DNA from: CAZEHS01 sp964649745
GTDB lineage: Bacteria; Bacillota; Clostridia; Peptostreptococcales; Acidaminobacteraceae
Direction: 5' to 3'
DNA length: 64,000 nucleotides
NCBI GenBank assembly: GCA_964649745.1
Contig: CAZYQI010000006.1
Coordinates: 56,022 to 120,021, forward strand
Under the pieces are notes generated by a model. That model saw nothing but the letters and a program-made list of their open reading frames with translations. It ran no database searches and was not told the origin of the DNA. The translations under genes and the position numbers were made by a program. Positions within the stretch are counted from its first letter, which is position 1, and each line of letters starts with the position of its first letter. Below are positions 7,691 to 16,116 of this stretch, piece by piece.

Positions 7691-8641
7691 CTATTTTTCA
7701 TCAATTTTGAACAGCCTATCCATCAGCTCGAAGGCAATATCTTCTGAAAACGAGCTGCCTGCAGCCTTGGCATGGCCGCCGCCCCCGAATTTAGCCGCTA
7801 TCAGTGACAAATCCACCGTATCCTTCGACGCCCGATAACTGATGCCGCAGCTCCCCATATCAATGATGGCCGCCACGTCGATATCATATTCCTGGCACAT
7901 GCGGTTTCCCAGCTCTGATTTGTACTGCTCGGCAAACACCACTCCGAAGCTGTGACCCAGAACATCCATCTCCACCACATCGTCCAGCTTGGTGCGCAGA
8001 TACTTGTTTTGGCGGGCCTCTTCGGACCGGGCCATGGTCAGATCCTCCTGACTCATGACGGAATCCCCTTCCAGAATGCACTTGCGGATAGCGGCCTGAA
8101 ACAGTTCACTTCCATATATGCTGACAAGGTGGTTCAGATACTTGGGCATCATGTCCCCCGCAGCATCCCATGCCCAGGTATCGTAGCTGGTGACCATGGC
8201 AACATATTCCTCTGCCACGCGGTTCTTGTGCGGATTCTTGCTTCTTGCGAAGGCGCCCTTTCCCAACAGCTTCGAGACGGACTCCTGCCAGTATATCTCC
8301 GTGGCGGAAAGCGCCCGACCCATGTCATCTTCCACCTTCACCAATGCCCACTCGTATTTATTCAGCCATTCCGCGGATTTGTGATGGTCATACAGGCGTA
8401 CCCGGTATTTTTCATTTTTTTCAATACGCTCTGCCAGCTCTTCTCCCACGGACATGTCCGTGATGATGATCTTGTCGAAAAGCTTGCGCCCTTTGGCCTC
8501 TTGGTCGAAGAGGCGGTTTAGCTTATCTTCAATGCTGTTGGGGCCGGCGGTTGTCACTTCGCAGTCCTCGAGGACCAGCTCGGATAAAAGCCCGCAGCTG
8601 ATGCCGTCCAGGTCTGAGTCTGTAAAATGTTTGATCTTCAT
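7691..8641 (-). CDS. DHH family phosphoesterase
   Basis: A 316-residue DHH/DHHA1 protein; the superfamily includes oligoribonucleases, pAp phosphatases, c-di-AMP hydrolases and exopolyphosphatases. Metal-binding motifs are visible: HFTDSDLDGIS at the N-terminus, TDM (motif II), YDHHKSAEW (the DHH motif) and the C-terminal DHHA1 signature GGGGHAKAAGSSF. No membrane, CBS or PAS part is present, so it is cytosolic; the exact substrate cannot be read from sequence. ATG 8641 has AAGGAG six bases ahead. A terminator follows. Confidence 0.88.
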   Translation of the reverse strand: MKIKHFTDSDLDGISCGLLSELVLEDCEVTTAGPNSIEDKLNRLFDQEAKGRKLFDKIIITDMSVGEELAERIEKNEKYRVRLYDHHKSAEWLNKYEWALVKVEDDMGRALSATEIYWQESVSKLLGKGAFARSKNPHKNRVAEEYVAMVTSYDTWAWDAAGDMMPKYLNHLVSIYGSELFQAAIRKCILEGDSVMSQEDLTMARSEEARQNKYLRTKLDDVVEMDVLGHSFGVVFAEQYKSELGNRMCQEYDIDVAAIIDMGSCGISYRASKDTVDLSLIAAKFGGGGHAKAAGSSFSEDIAFELMDRLFKIDEK

Positions 8642-8687
8642 GAATTCTCCTTCTTTGCAGCCACTGATCGATGCCTATGTAATGCTG

Positions 8688-9554
8688 TCACACACCTCTT
8701 CCCACTGCCAGTACCGAAGCAATGATAAGCGCTCCACCGCCAAATTGTCCCCAGGATACTGTTTCTCCCATGAGAAGAACCCCTATCAGCAGTGTGACCA
8801 CGGGAATGAGATTGAGATAAAGGGAACTGATCCCTACTCCCAAACGATCCAGGGCAACCAGATAGAGGTAGAATCCAACCGCGGAGGCGAACACTCCCAA
8901 AATGGCAACGTTGATCCATATCACAGTTGTAACCTGCCACCATTCCGTGGTCTCAAAAAACATGAAGGGAATGAAGAGCACCGTGCCGATGATGGACTGA
9001 TAATAGGTGATTGTCAGGCTATTGTACCGCTCGAAAAGCCCCTTCGATATCAGGCAGTAAATCACCCAAGATATAACCGCTCCGCCCATCAGCCAGTAAC
9101 CCATGGGATTTTCACCGGGAACCGGAGATATGCCCGTCACCATGGCCACCCCAACCACGGAAAGGGATGCGCAGCCCATCAGGCGAAGAGTCAATGGTTT
9201 CTTGTGGGCCGCGGCCTCGGCAATGATGGTCGCAACGGGTATGGCTGCCACGATGATGGAAGCCGAACCCGCAGAGATAAGCTTGACCCCGTTGTTTTCA
9301 AAAAAGAAATAGAGGGTTACCCCTATAAACCCCGCCCAAGCCATCATTCCCCAATCCCTGCGTTCCACTCTACTGTCCGGCGCCAGCTTCTGTTTCATAA
9401 TGAAAAGCAGAACCGATGCCATGGCAAAACGAAGAAAGCCCAAGGTCATTGGGCCGATTACAGCAACTGCTATCTTGATATTTATAAAGGATATCCCCCA
9501 TATAAAAACCGTGATGAGAATAGCTGCAAGTCCCTGCCAGCGTCTCTTTTCCAT
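8688..9554 (-). CDS. EamA/DMT family transporter
   Basis: A 288-residue integral membrane protein with about ten hydrophobic segments in two homologous halves, typical of EamA (drug/metabolite) exporters; FIWGISFINIKIAV near the start and SLYLNLIPVVTLLIGVLL near the end are characteristic. The substrate is unknown. The gene starts 66 bp downstream of the feo operon end and lies 46 bp upstream of the DHH gene, with which it may be co-transcribed. Confidence 0.88.
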   Translation of the reverse strand: MEKRRWQGLAAILITVFIWGISFINIKIAVAVIGPMTLGFLRFAMASVLLFIMKQKLAPDSRVERRDWGMMAWAGFIGVTLYFFFENNGVKLISAGSASIIVAAIPVATIIAEAAAHKKPLTLRLMGCASLSVVGVAMVTGISPVPGENPMGYWLMGGAVISWVIYCLISKGLFERYNSLTITYYQSIIGTVLFIPFMFFETTEWWQVTTVIWINVAILGVFASAVGFYLYLVALDRLGVGISSLYLNLIPVVTLLIGVLLMGETVSWGQFGGGALIIASVLAVGRGV

Positions 9555-9607
9555 GTGATCGCCCCCCTTCCCCTAACTACTATAGCATGAGAAGAGCGGC
9601 TCAGTCG

Positions 9608-9641
9608 AGAAAAATGAACCTCAATGCTTTCCGGAGCATTG
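9608..9641 (-). terminator. Terminator of feo operon overlapping the last codons
   Basis: CAATGCT (9622-9628) pairs with AGCATTG (9635-9641), then TTCATTTTT on the minus strand. The stem contains the last codons of the small Cys-rich protein. Confidence 0.65.
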
Positions 9642-9770
9642 GTGGGAATCCGGACAGTGCCCACAGCCTGAGCACTCCCCTACCTTCGTTTTCTTCACAA
9701 TTCCCTTCAGGATATAGGCCGCATATCCTATAACCGCGGCACCTAACACAATCGTAATTAAAGTACCCAT
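9621..9770 (-). CDS. FeoB-associated Cys-rich membrane protein
   Basis: A 49-residue protein with one N-terminal membrane segment (LITIVLGAAVIGYAAYIL), a short basic stretch and a Cys/His-rich tail (GECSGCGHCPDSHQCSGKH; four Cys, three His). Size, layout and position 12 bp after feoB fit the small FeoB-associated Cys-rich proteins of Firmicutes, thought to assist FeoB. GGGAGG precedes the ATG. Confidence 0.88.
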   Translation of the reverse strand: MGTLITIVLGAAVIGYAAYILKGIVKKTKVGECSGCGHCPDSHQCSGKH

Positions 9771-9782
9771 AAATCCTCCCTC

Positions 9783-11774
9783 TCATCCGAAGATCAATAG
9801 TCCGATACGGTAAACTCCAAATGACACGATCCATGCAACTGCGAACTGGAAAACCACCGAGAAGGCGGTCCACTTCCAGGAGGCCGTTTCCCTGTGGATG
9901 ACCCCGATAACCCCTACACAGGGGGTGTACAGAAGAACGAACACCAGCAGGGCATAGGCGCTGAGGGGTGTAAAGGTTCCGGAAAGAGCGTGATAGAACG
10001 CGCCTGCCGATGGATCCGAACCGATCCCGTAGATGATGGACATGTTGGCGACGACGATTTCCTTGGCGATGATCCCTGTGAACAGCGACAGGCTCGCCTG
10101 CCAGTTTCCAAATCCCATAGGGGCGAATATCCCGGCTGTGGATTTTCCGAACATGGCACCGAAGCTTTCTGTAATCTGCGACGGTCCTGAAAAATTGAAG
10201 TTCAGAAGGAACCAGAGGACAACGGACGCCGCGAAGATGATAGTTCCCGCTTTTATCAGATATCCGTGCACCCGTTCCCATACATGCATGCCCAGGAAGC
10301 GAATCTTCGGCATGCGGTAAGGGGGCAGCTCCATAATGAAGTGATTCTCTTCGCCCTTCATTAGGATCCGTCTCATCCCCCAGGCAACCACCAGGGCTAC
10401 GACAATTCCCAGTATATAAAGGGAATATGTGACAGCCGCTTCATAGCCGGGGAAAAACGCCGACGCCACCAGCACATATACCGGAAAGCGGGCCCCGCAG
10501 GACATGAACGGATTGATCAGGATGGCAATCAGGCGGTCCTTTTCATTCTCAAGGGTCCGGGTTGCCATAATGCCGGGTACGTTACAACCGAAACCCAGCA
10601 CCATGGGGATAAACGATTTGCCGCTGAGCCCCAGCTTCTGCATCCCTTCATCCAGAAGGAATGCCACCCGGGCCATATAGCCGCTGTCCTCCAGCAGAGA
10701 GATAGCGAAAAAGAGGATTGCGATGTTCGGTGTGAACGTCAGAACCCCGCCGACACCCCCGATGATGCCGTCCACCAAGAGCTGAATGAGCCACTGTGCA
10801 ACGCCGGCACTCTCCAACGCTCCACGGGCCAAATCCGAAAGCGTTACAGAAAAAAAGCCGTCAAGCCAGTCTACAAAAATACCTCCCACATCAAAGGTCA
10901 GCTTGAAGACCAATGCCATGATCATCAGAAAGATCGGTATGCCCAGCCATCGATGCAGCAGAACGGAATCAACGCGGTCCGAAAATGCATAGGCGCTTAC
11001 GCCAGGCTTCACAAGCACTTCAGCGAGAAGTTTTTGGATAAAGTGATATTTCCTGTTGGCAATTTCGTCCGCGTAATTATTTGCCACATTCAGGTACTGT
11101 TCCCCATGATGATCCGTAATCGCTCCAAGCTCCTCATCATGCTCCAGGGCCTTGATGGCAATCCACCGAGAGGGCGCTTTCAGAGGAACATCGTGATCCG
11201 CTATCTCCTTTTGCAGCCGCTGGATCATATGCTCCAGATTGGTTCCATAGTCTATATCCGCAGCGCATTTGTGCAGGTTGTCCTTTGCGCTCTGTACGGC
11301 CCTGTCCATCAACGGCCCAATCCCCTGTCCTTCAATGGCCGTCACCGGAACCACCGGCACTCCCAGAAGACGTTCCATCTTTTCAGCGGATATCCGGTAC
11401 CCTTTCCCTTCCGCTTCATCCATCATATTCAGCGCAATCACCATGGGGATCTGAAGCTCCAAGAGCTGAGTGGTCAAATACAGGTTCCGTTCAAGATTGC
11501 AGGCATCCAAGATATTGATTACCACATCCGGCCGGCCTTCCAGCAAATAACTGCGTGCAACACGCTCCTCCAGCGTAAACGGCGAAAGGCTATAAACGCC
11601 GGGAAGATCCACAATGTGCACACTGTCATCCCCGTGCCTCATTTGACCTTCCTTCTTTTCCACCGTTACCCCCGGCCAGTTACCGACCGAATGTCTGGAG
11701 CCTGTCAGGGCATTTAGAAGCGTTGTTTTTCCAGAGTTGGGATTCCCAGCCAATGCAATACGATATTCCGCCAT
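9783..11774 (-). CDS. feoB: Ferrous iron transporter FeoB
   Basis: FeoB imports Fe2+ across the cytoplasmic membrane. The 663-residue protein has an N-terminal G domain: G1 GNPNSGKT (10-17), G3 DLPGVYS (about 56), G4 NMMD (about 115) and TAIEGQG near the G5 position. A helical spacer and a C-terminal membrane domain with repeated gate segments follow, including GFGCNVPGIMATR and YTPCVGVIG. It is shorter than the E. coli protein (773). GGAGG stands ahead of the ATG, and a Fur-like box lies in the gap to feoA. Oxygen-poor habitats supply Fe2+, consistent with the anaerobic gene set. Confidence 0.96.
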   Translation of the reverse strand: MAEYRIALAGNPNSGKTTLLNALTGSRHSVGNWPGVTVEKKEGQMRHGDDSVHIVDLPGVYSLSPFTLEERVARSYLLEGRPDVVINILDACNLERNLYLTTQLLELQIPMVIALNMMDEAEGKGYRISAEKMERLLGVPVVPVTAIEGQGIGPLMDRAVQSAKDNLHKCAADIDYGTNLEHMIQRLQKEIADHDVPLKAPSRWIAIKALEHDEELGAITDHHGEQYLNVANNYADEIANRKYHFIQKLLAEVLVKPGVSAYAFSDRVDSVLLHRWLGIPIFLMIMALVFKLTFDVGGIFVDWLDGFFSVTLSDLARGALESAGVAQWLIQLLVDGIIGGVGGVLTFTPNIAILFFAISLLEDSGYMARVAFLLDEGMQKLGLSGKSFIPMVLGFGCNVPGIMATRTLENEKDRLIAILINPFMSCGARFPVYVLVASAFFPGYEAAVTYSLYILGIVVALVVAWGMRRILMKGEENHFIMELPPYRMPKIRFLGMHVWERVHGYLIKAGTIIFAASVVLWFLLNFNFSGPSQITESFGAMFGKSTAGIFAPMGFGNWQASLSLFTGIIAKEIVVANMSIIYGIGSDPSAGAFYHALSGTFTPLSAYALLVFVLLYTPCVGVIGVIHRETASWKWTAFSVVFQFAVAWIVSFGVYRIGLLIFG

Positions 11775-11788
11775 GATGCCTCCAAGTG

Positions 11789-11803
11789 TGATAATCGTTC
11801 TCA
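11789..11803 (-). promoter_or_regulatory. Fur-like box between feoA and feoB
   Basis: TGATAATCGTTCTCA fits the 7-1-7 Fur consensus at 12 of 14 arm positions. It lies 15 bp before the feoB start. The same gap also holds a small GCCTT/AAGGC hairpin near 11825-11840 that may reduce read-through from feoA. Confidence 0.5.
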
Positions 11804-11857
11804 GTAAAATCGTTTAGAAAAGAGCCTTTAATAAGGCCCCCTTCGCTATACACTCAT

Positions 11858-12082
11858 TCAAGACATCAGTTCAACATCAATCTTCTCTACAATCCCTCTT
11901 CCCAAGGCCAGCCGCGAACCGCGGACATCCAGAATCACAGGACCTCTCCCGGATGCACTGATCATGGATATGGGCGTCCCTGGCGTCATCCCCATATCAT
12001 AGAGCTTCCGTCTCAATTTGATTCCCCACGTTATGTCTCTGAGGATGGCCTTTTGGCCGGTCTGCATCTTCAATAAGGGCAT
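11858..12082 (-). CDS. feoA: Ferrous iron transport protein FeoA
   Basis: A 74-residue cytoplasmic SH3-like protein that supports FeoB. It has the family pattern of a basic N-terminal half (KLRRKLYDMGMTPGTPI) followed by a beta-rich half (GPVILDVRGSRLALGRGIVEKI). GGAGG precedes the ATG. It is first in the feo operon, under a near-consensus promoter with two Fur-like boxes, implying induction by iron starvation. Confidence 0.93.
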   Translation of the reverse strand: MPLLKMQTGQKAILRDITWGIKLRRKLYDMGMTPGTPISMISASGRGPVILDVRGSRLALGRGIVEKIDVELMS

Positions 12083-12127
12083 GGTATCCTCCGGTGTATT
12101 TTGCTGATGATATCTGATAAATGGTAG

Positions 12128-12180
12128 TGTTAATCATTCTCAACTACCCTCACTATACTGTAAATGATACTCAATGTCAA
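12128..12180 (-). promoter_or_regulatory. feo operon promoter with two Fur-like boxes
   Basis: On the minus strand TTGACA (12180-12175), a 17-bp spacer and TATAGT (12157-12152) form a strong promoter. One Fur-like 15-mer (12165-12179, 11 of 14 arm matches) overlaps the -35 and spacer; another (12128-12142, TGAGAATGATTAACA, 12 of 14) lies just after the -10. Fur control of feo is well known in many bacteria; here it is inferred from the boxes. Confidence 0.75.
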
Positions 12181-12204
12181 TATTTCCGGTTACGTAAACC
12201 TCAA

Positions 12205-12236
12205 AAACAAAAGAGACCTGCCGTAAAGCAGGTCCC
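12205..12236 (-). terminator. Terminator of flavoprotein gene
   Basis: GACCTGC (12215-12221) pairs with GCAGGTC (12228-12234); the minus strand continues CTTTTGTTTTTG. Confidence 0.8.
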
Positions 12237-12246
12237 AGAAATAGCG

Positions 12247-13473
12247 TTATGCCTTCAATTCTCTCACGATGGCTTTTGCTGCGGCGTAACCGGATGAAAA
12301 CGCAAACTGGAGATTGAACCCTCCCGTAACACCGTCCACATCCATGATCTCCCCAGCAAAAAACAGCCCGGGAACCAACCGGGACTCCATCGTCACCGGA
12401 TTGACCTCCTCTGTCGTAACACCGCCCGCCGTAACCATCGCATCATCAAAACCGCCAACTTCGCTGATGGTGAGGGGGAAACCGGTCAGCATCTTTACAA
12501 GTGCTGCGCGATGGAGCTTTGTAAGCTCTGCACTCTTTAATTCAAGAGGAATATCTGAAAGTTCAAGCACTCTGTCCATGACTCTTCGTGGAACATCGTA
12601 GTAATCCAGTGTTTTTCGAACTGAATATTTTCCGTACGCATTCAAATGCGCCGTCAACCCTTTGGCAAACCCCTCTTCATTGGTATATCTCGCCAGATTG
12701 AGTTTCAGGATGTCTCCTTCACAGAAATCTCTGGAGTTATTTAAAATGACGGGTCCACTGAGTCCTTCATGGGTAATCAGCATATCCCCCTGATAATCCT
12801 TCACTTTTTTGTTTTTCCGCCATAGGGATATCCAGGCGTTTTGGATCGAAATCCCTGCCAAATCGGACAGTGTACCCTCTGCCGTTTTAACAGGGGCCAG
12901 GGCCGGCCGGGCGGGATTTATGCTATGACCCAGAGCTTTTGCCAGAGCATATCCATCCCCAGAGGTGCCCAAGGAAGGGTACGAACACCCCCCCGTAGCC
13001 AAAATCACCCTCCGGCCGATATAGGTGTCGGTGCAAGACTCAATCTTAAAGTTGTCTCCTTCACGAGCAATTCCGCCCGCAGGGGATTTCCCCGTGAGGA
13101 TGCCTCCGTTGGACTTGAGTTTTTTCAGAAGTGCGTTCAGCACATCAGAAGCCTTCCGTGAACGGGGAAACACTTTTCCTTGGGGGGTTACATCCAACTG
13201 CACATCCATGGCTTCGAAATATCCTCTCAACGCTTCCGGCTGAAATTGATAAATCACCTTTCGGGCATAGCGTTGTTTTTCATGATAGTTGGCTGCAAAC
13301 ACATCCAGTTGCAGATCGTTCGTAAGGTTGCATTGTCCGCCTCCCGTGGCGAGAAGCTTTTTGCCGGGCTGATCATTCTTTTCCAGGACCAGGACCTTCA
13401 AACCTTCCGCTGCACATTCTGCCGCTGCTATCAATCCACCGGGACCCGCCCCGATTACAACCACATCAAACAT
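12247..13473 (-). CDS. HI0933/YhiN family flavoprotein (NAD(P)/FAD-dependent oxidoreductase)
   Basis: A 408-residue cytosolic flavoprotein. The N-terminus has the dinucleotide fold (VVVIGAGPGGLIAAAE) and the family signature KKLLATGGGQCNLTND. The C-terminus has FFAGEIMDVDGVTGGFNLQFAFSSG, the second FAD contact. The family (HI0933/YhiN, also BaiN-type) is widespread but the substrate is generally unknown. AAGGAG precedes the ATG. It is transcribed alone, divergently from the sigma-28 driven gene at 13640. Confidence 0.9.
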   Translation of the reverse strand: MFDVVVIGAGPGGLIAAAECAAEGLKVLVLEKNDQPGKKLLATGGGQCNLTNDLQLDVFAANYHEKQRYARKVIYQFQPEALRGYFEAMDVQLDVTPQGKVFPRSRKASDVLNALLKKLKSNGGILTGKSPAGGIAREGDNFKIESCTDTYIGRRVILATGGCSYPSLGTSGDGYALAKALGHSINPARPALAPVKTAEGTLSDLAGISIQNAWISLWRKNKKVKDYQGDMLITHEGLSGPVILNNSRDFCEGDILKLNLARYTNEEGFAKGLTAHLNAYGKYSVRKTLDYYDVPRRVMDRVLELSDIPLELKSAELTKLHRAALVKMLTGFPLTISEVGGFDDAMVTAGGVTTEEVNPVTMESRLVPGLFFAGEIMDVDGVTGGFNLQFAFSSGYAAAKAIVRELKA

Positions 13474-13565
13474 CGAATCACTCCTTATGTGTATATCTTA
13501 GTACATAATACCACTTTGAGTTGTCACAAGTACAATTTTTTGTCAATTTTATGAATCTTAATATC

Positions 13566-13592
13566 TAAATTTTCTTTCTTTTCTGCCGATAC
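13566..13592 (+). promoter_or_regulatory. Sigma-28 (SigD/FliA) promoter
   Basis: TAAATTTT, 11 bp, GCCGATAC: 7 of 8 matches in each box to TAAAGTTT-N11-GCCGATAA with the exact spacing. It lies about 50 bp before the start of the gene at 13640. Confidence 0.8.
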
Positions 13593-13639
13593 TCTTCATG
13601 AATGGATTTCGTCCGATGCAGCCACACGGAGGTGGTCAT

Positions 13640-14695
13640 ATGAAAATTGAAAACACCCAGGTCCAACTGGGCAGTTCTCGTGTTTACGAGAAGAAACAAT
13701 CCATTTCAGAGAATTTTCAGGCATGGGTAGGCGAGAGACCCGTGGAAAACAGCAGCCCTATTCAAATTGACATTTCGAAGGAAGCCCTTTCCTTGTTGTG
13801 GGAACCGGAGGAAACAGCAACGGTTTCCAACACAGAGCCCATTGACGAGGAGGAGGATCTGCTTTCGGCCGATGACAAGCTGAAGCTTCATCTCCTTGAA
13901 AGCTTTCTGTCCGCAATGACAGGAAAGCGTGTAAAACTAAGAGTTCCGCATATGAATCTGAAAAATACCGAATCCGGAAACTACAACAAATCCAGTCACT
14001 CGGTTGCGGCCTCCGCACAGTCCTCCGGCAACTCCGGCTGGGGGATGATCTATGATCGCCGGGAGTCCCTCCATGAGTATGAACATACCGACTTTCAGGC
14101 CAATGGGGCCGTAACTACCGCTGATGGACGCGAAATAAATTTCCAGGTCAACATGCACATGGAGCGAACCTACACAGAGGAGAGCAGCTTCAGCCTCCGG
14201 GCGGGTGATGCTTTGAAGGATCCCTTGGTGATCAATTATGAAGGAACGGCCGCCGGTCTTTCCAGTCAAAAATTTTCTTTCGACCTTGATATGAACGGCA
14301 CGGCTGACCAAATTTCCCTTTTGAAGTCCGGAAGCGGATTTCTGGCCTTAGACAGCAACGATAACGGAAAAATCGATGATGGCAGTGAGCTGTTCGGCCC
14401 CAAAACAGATTCCGGGTTCGGTGAGCTTAAAGAATATGACTCCGATGAAAATGCCTGGATTGACGAGAACGATCCAATCTTCAACAAGCTGCGCATCTGG
14501 ATGAAGGATGACAGTGGTAATGATAAGCTGATGGCACTGGGGGAAGTCGGCGTAGGCGCCATCTATCTGGGTCACGTCTCCACCGAATTCACGCTTCGCC
14601 AACTGGAAGTTCAGGGGCGCATCCGAGACAGCGGTATTTTCCTGAAAGAAAGCGGTCAGGTTGGTACCGTACAGGAGCTGGATCTAAAGATATAG
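13640..14695 (+). CDS. Asp-rich, EF-hand-like repeat protein of the sigma-28 regulon, function unknown
   Basis: A 351-residue protein without signal peptide or membrane segment. The N-terminal half is polar and unrecognised. The C-terminal half has a pattern seen in calcium-binding and RTX-linked proteins: DLDMNGTADQI, ALDSNDNGKIDDGSELFG, EYDSDENAWIDENDPIF and LRIWMKDDSGNDKL. These DxDxNG/DxNxDG loops resemble EF-hand calcium loops. ATG 13640 has GGAGGTG ahead; the ATG at 13598 sits at the predicted transcript start and is rejected. The sigma-28 promoter ties it to motility or a surface-related role; the role itself is unknown. Confidence 0.82.
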   Translation: MKIENTQVQLGSSRVYEKKQSISENFQAWVGERPVENSSPIQIDISKEALSLLWEPEETATVSNTEPIDEEEDLLSADDKLKLHLLESFLSAMTGKRVKLRVPHMNLKNTESGNYNKSSHSVAASAQSSGNSGWGMIYDRRESLHEYEHTDFQANGAVTTADGREINFQVNMHMERTYTEESSFSLRAGDALKDPLVINYEGTAAGLSSQKFSFDLDMNGTADQISLLKSGSGFLALDSNDNGKIDDGSELFGPKTDSGFGELKEYDSDENAWIDENDPIFNKLRIWMKDDSGNDKLMALGEVGVGAIYLGHVSTEFTLRQLEVQGRIRDSGIFLKESGQVGTVQELDLKI

Positions 14696-14720
14696 TCCCA
14701 CGGAAACAGTCAAATACACA

Positions 14721-14770
14721 GGGAGAGATTGTCGCGGACTTTGGCCTGCGGCGATCTCTCCCTTTCGTTT
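14721..14770 (+). terminator. Terminator with repeat-like sequence
   Basis: GGGAGAGAT (14721-14729) pairs with ATCTCTCCC (14754-14762), then TTTCGTTTT. One arm (GGGAGAGATTGTCGCG) resembles the element at 60037-60129. Confidence 0.8.
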
Positions 14771-14783
14771 TGAAGCCCTGCCA

Positions 14784-15683
14784 TTAATCACAATTTTCAA
14801 CCTGTTCTTCAATCCCGTGCCTTACGCTGAGGATCAGCTCCTCAACCCGCTCAGGAACCACCTGTGCAATCCCGGAATAACGGTCTCCCCCTCCATCAAA
14901 TTTCTGGAGGAGACTGCCTAAGTGTACCGAAGGCTCTTTCCCCAAAGCGCCGCTCAAACTGGTCGATATCTTTTTATGGTTCTTGTCCCAAAAGAGCGAT
15001 AAAATTGCCGAATGCGGCGGGGCGATCACATGCTTCATCATGGGATTACCCGGTTCAATCCGGTATTCATCCCGTAAGTCCTGTATCAGAAGAGGGGATT
15101 CCCCCTTAAGTGTTCGGCGCAGCTGCTCTTCATATGCGTTTTTCCGGGAAGCCAACAAATCAAGCCGATCCTGTACATCGCCTAAATGGATCAGGACTTC
15201 TGCCGGTTGACAGCGCAACTGATCGATGAGGTCCAGCAGAAAAAAATAGTTGGAAACAATAAAATCTCTATAACGACCCAACCCTGTTGACGGATCACAT
15301 AGGGCCGCCAAAATTAAAACAGGGGTAGGCGTGATGAAATCATTTGCGTTCAACCTACGGGTCTGCCACCTCTCCAAATCATCTATCCATCTCGAAAAGC
15401 GGCCGACTAGTTCCGGTGTCCCCACATCCTCCAAGATTGCAGAACAGGCGGTTGCCGGTTTATCCATGATGGGCTCATTGCACCAGCTGTTGCGATCCCA
15501 TCTCAGTGTTTCTGCCCCTGGCAGATTGACGCGGAGGCATCGTTCGGGACTCATAACCGGGTTCATCAGCGCATCCAAGGGATTCATGAACTCGATTTCC
15601 CCACCATAACCTGCTTCTTTCAAGATCGCGCATCCAAGGAGTCCATCAAGGTCGCTTCGGGTATAAATCGGCATCGTATTCAT
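14784..15683 (-). CDS. Degenerate DHH-family phosphoesterase-like protein
   Basis: A 299-residue protein resembling DHH/DHHA1 phosphoesterases but lacking key residues. The start (MPIYTRSDLDGLLGCAIL) keeps the Asp-x-Asp-Gly turn of motif I. I see no DHH motif, and the DHHA1-like end reads FDGGGDRYSGIAQV, with Asp where the active family has His (compare GGGGHAKAAG in the gene at 7691). It may be a pseudo-enzyme or use other metals. It overlaps the upstream CheY-like gene by ATGA, so it is co-translated with signalling proteins. Function unknown. Confidence 0.65.
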   Translation of the reverse strand: MNTMPIYTRSDLDGLLGCAILKEAGYGGEIEFMNPLDALMNPVMSPERCLRVNLPGAETLRWDRNSWCNEPIMDKPATACSAILEDVGTPELVGRFSRWIDDLERWQTRRLNANDFITPTPVLILAALCDPSTGLGRYRDFIVSNYFFLLDLIDQLRCQPAEVLIHLGDVQDRLDLLASRKNAYEEQLRRTLKGESPLLIQDLRDEYRIEPGNPMMKHVIAPPHSAILSLFWDKNHKKISTSLSGALGKEPSVHLGSLLQKFDGGGDRYSGIAQVVPERVEELILSVRHGIEEQVENCD

Positions 15684-16084
15684 TTCTGCGAATTGGGATC
15701 CTGGGTCAGAAGATCCGGCCTGTCATAATCCAGAACCACTTCAATGATCTTCACAACCGCCTGCTCATTGAATGGTTTCAGAATATAGTGTTTTGCGCCT
15801 TTTTCCAGAGCCTCAAACACGCGGCTCTTCTCCTCCACTGCACTGATCATAATAATTCTGGCGTCAGAATAGTCATTTACAATGCGCTCAACCGCTTCAA
15901 TGCCGCCCATCATTGGCATATTGATGTCCATCGTCACAATATCCGGCTGAAGCTTACGATAATTCTCAATGGCCTGAAAACCGTTCTCTGCCTCTCCAAC
16001 TATATTATGCCCTGCCTTGGTCAGCATGTTTTTTAATGTGCGCCGTATTATCAGCGAATCATCTGCAATAAGAATTGTAGCCAT
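15680..16084 (-). CDS. CheY-like single-domain response regulator
   Basis: A 134-residue receiver domain with no output domain. Conserved positions are visible: acidic pair in LIADDS, phospho-acceptor Asp in DIVTMDINMPMMGG, Ser in IIMISA, Lys in YILKPF. ATG 16084 has GGAGG at short spacing; an ATG 12 bp upstream lacks a site. Thirty-two bp downstream of another CheY-like gene and coupled to the degenerate DHH gene. It probably acts through protein contacts, perhaps with chemotaxis proteins. Confidence 0.9.
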   Translation of the reverse strand: MATILIADDSLIIRRTLKNMLTKAGHNIVGEAENGFQAIENYRKLQPDIVTMDINMPMMGGIEAVERIVNDYSDARIIMISAVEEKSRVFEALEKGAKHYILKPFNEQAVVKIIEVVLDYDRPDLLTQDPNSQK

Positions 16085-16116
16085 GGGCACCTCCATTTCA
16101 AAGCATTTGTACCATT

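Noticed and set aside
11823..11840. Strong terminator between feoA and feoB
   Set aside because: The GCCTT/AAGGC stem has only 5 bp and a weak T tract; at most it is a weak attenuator.
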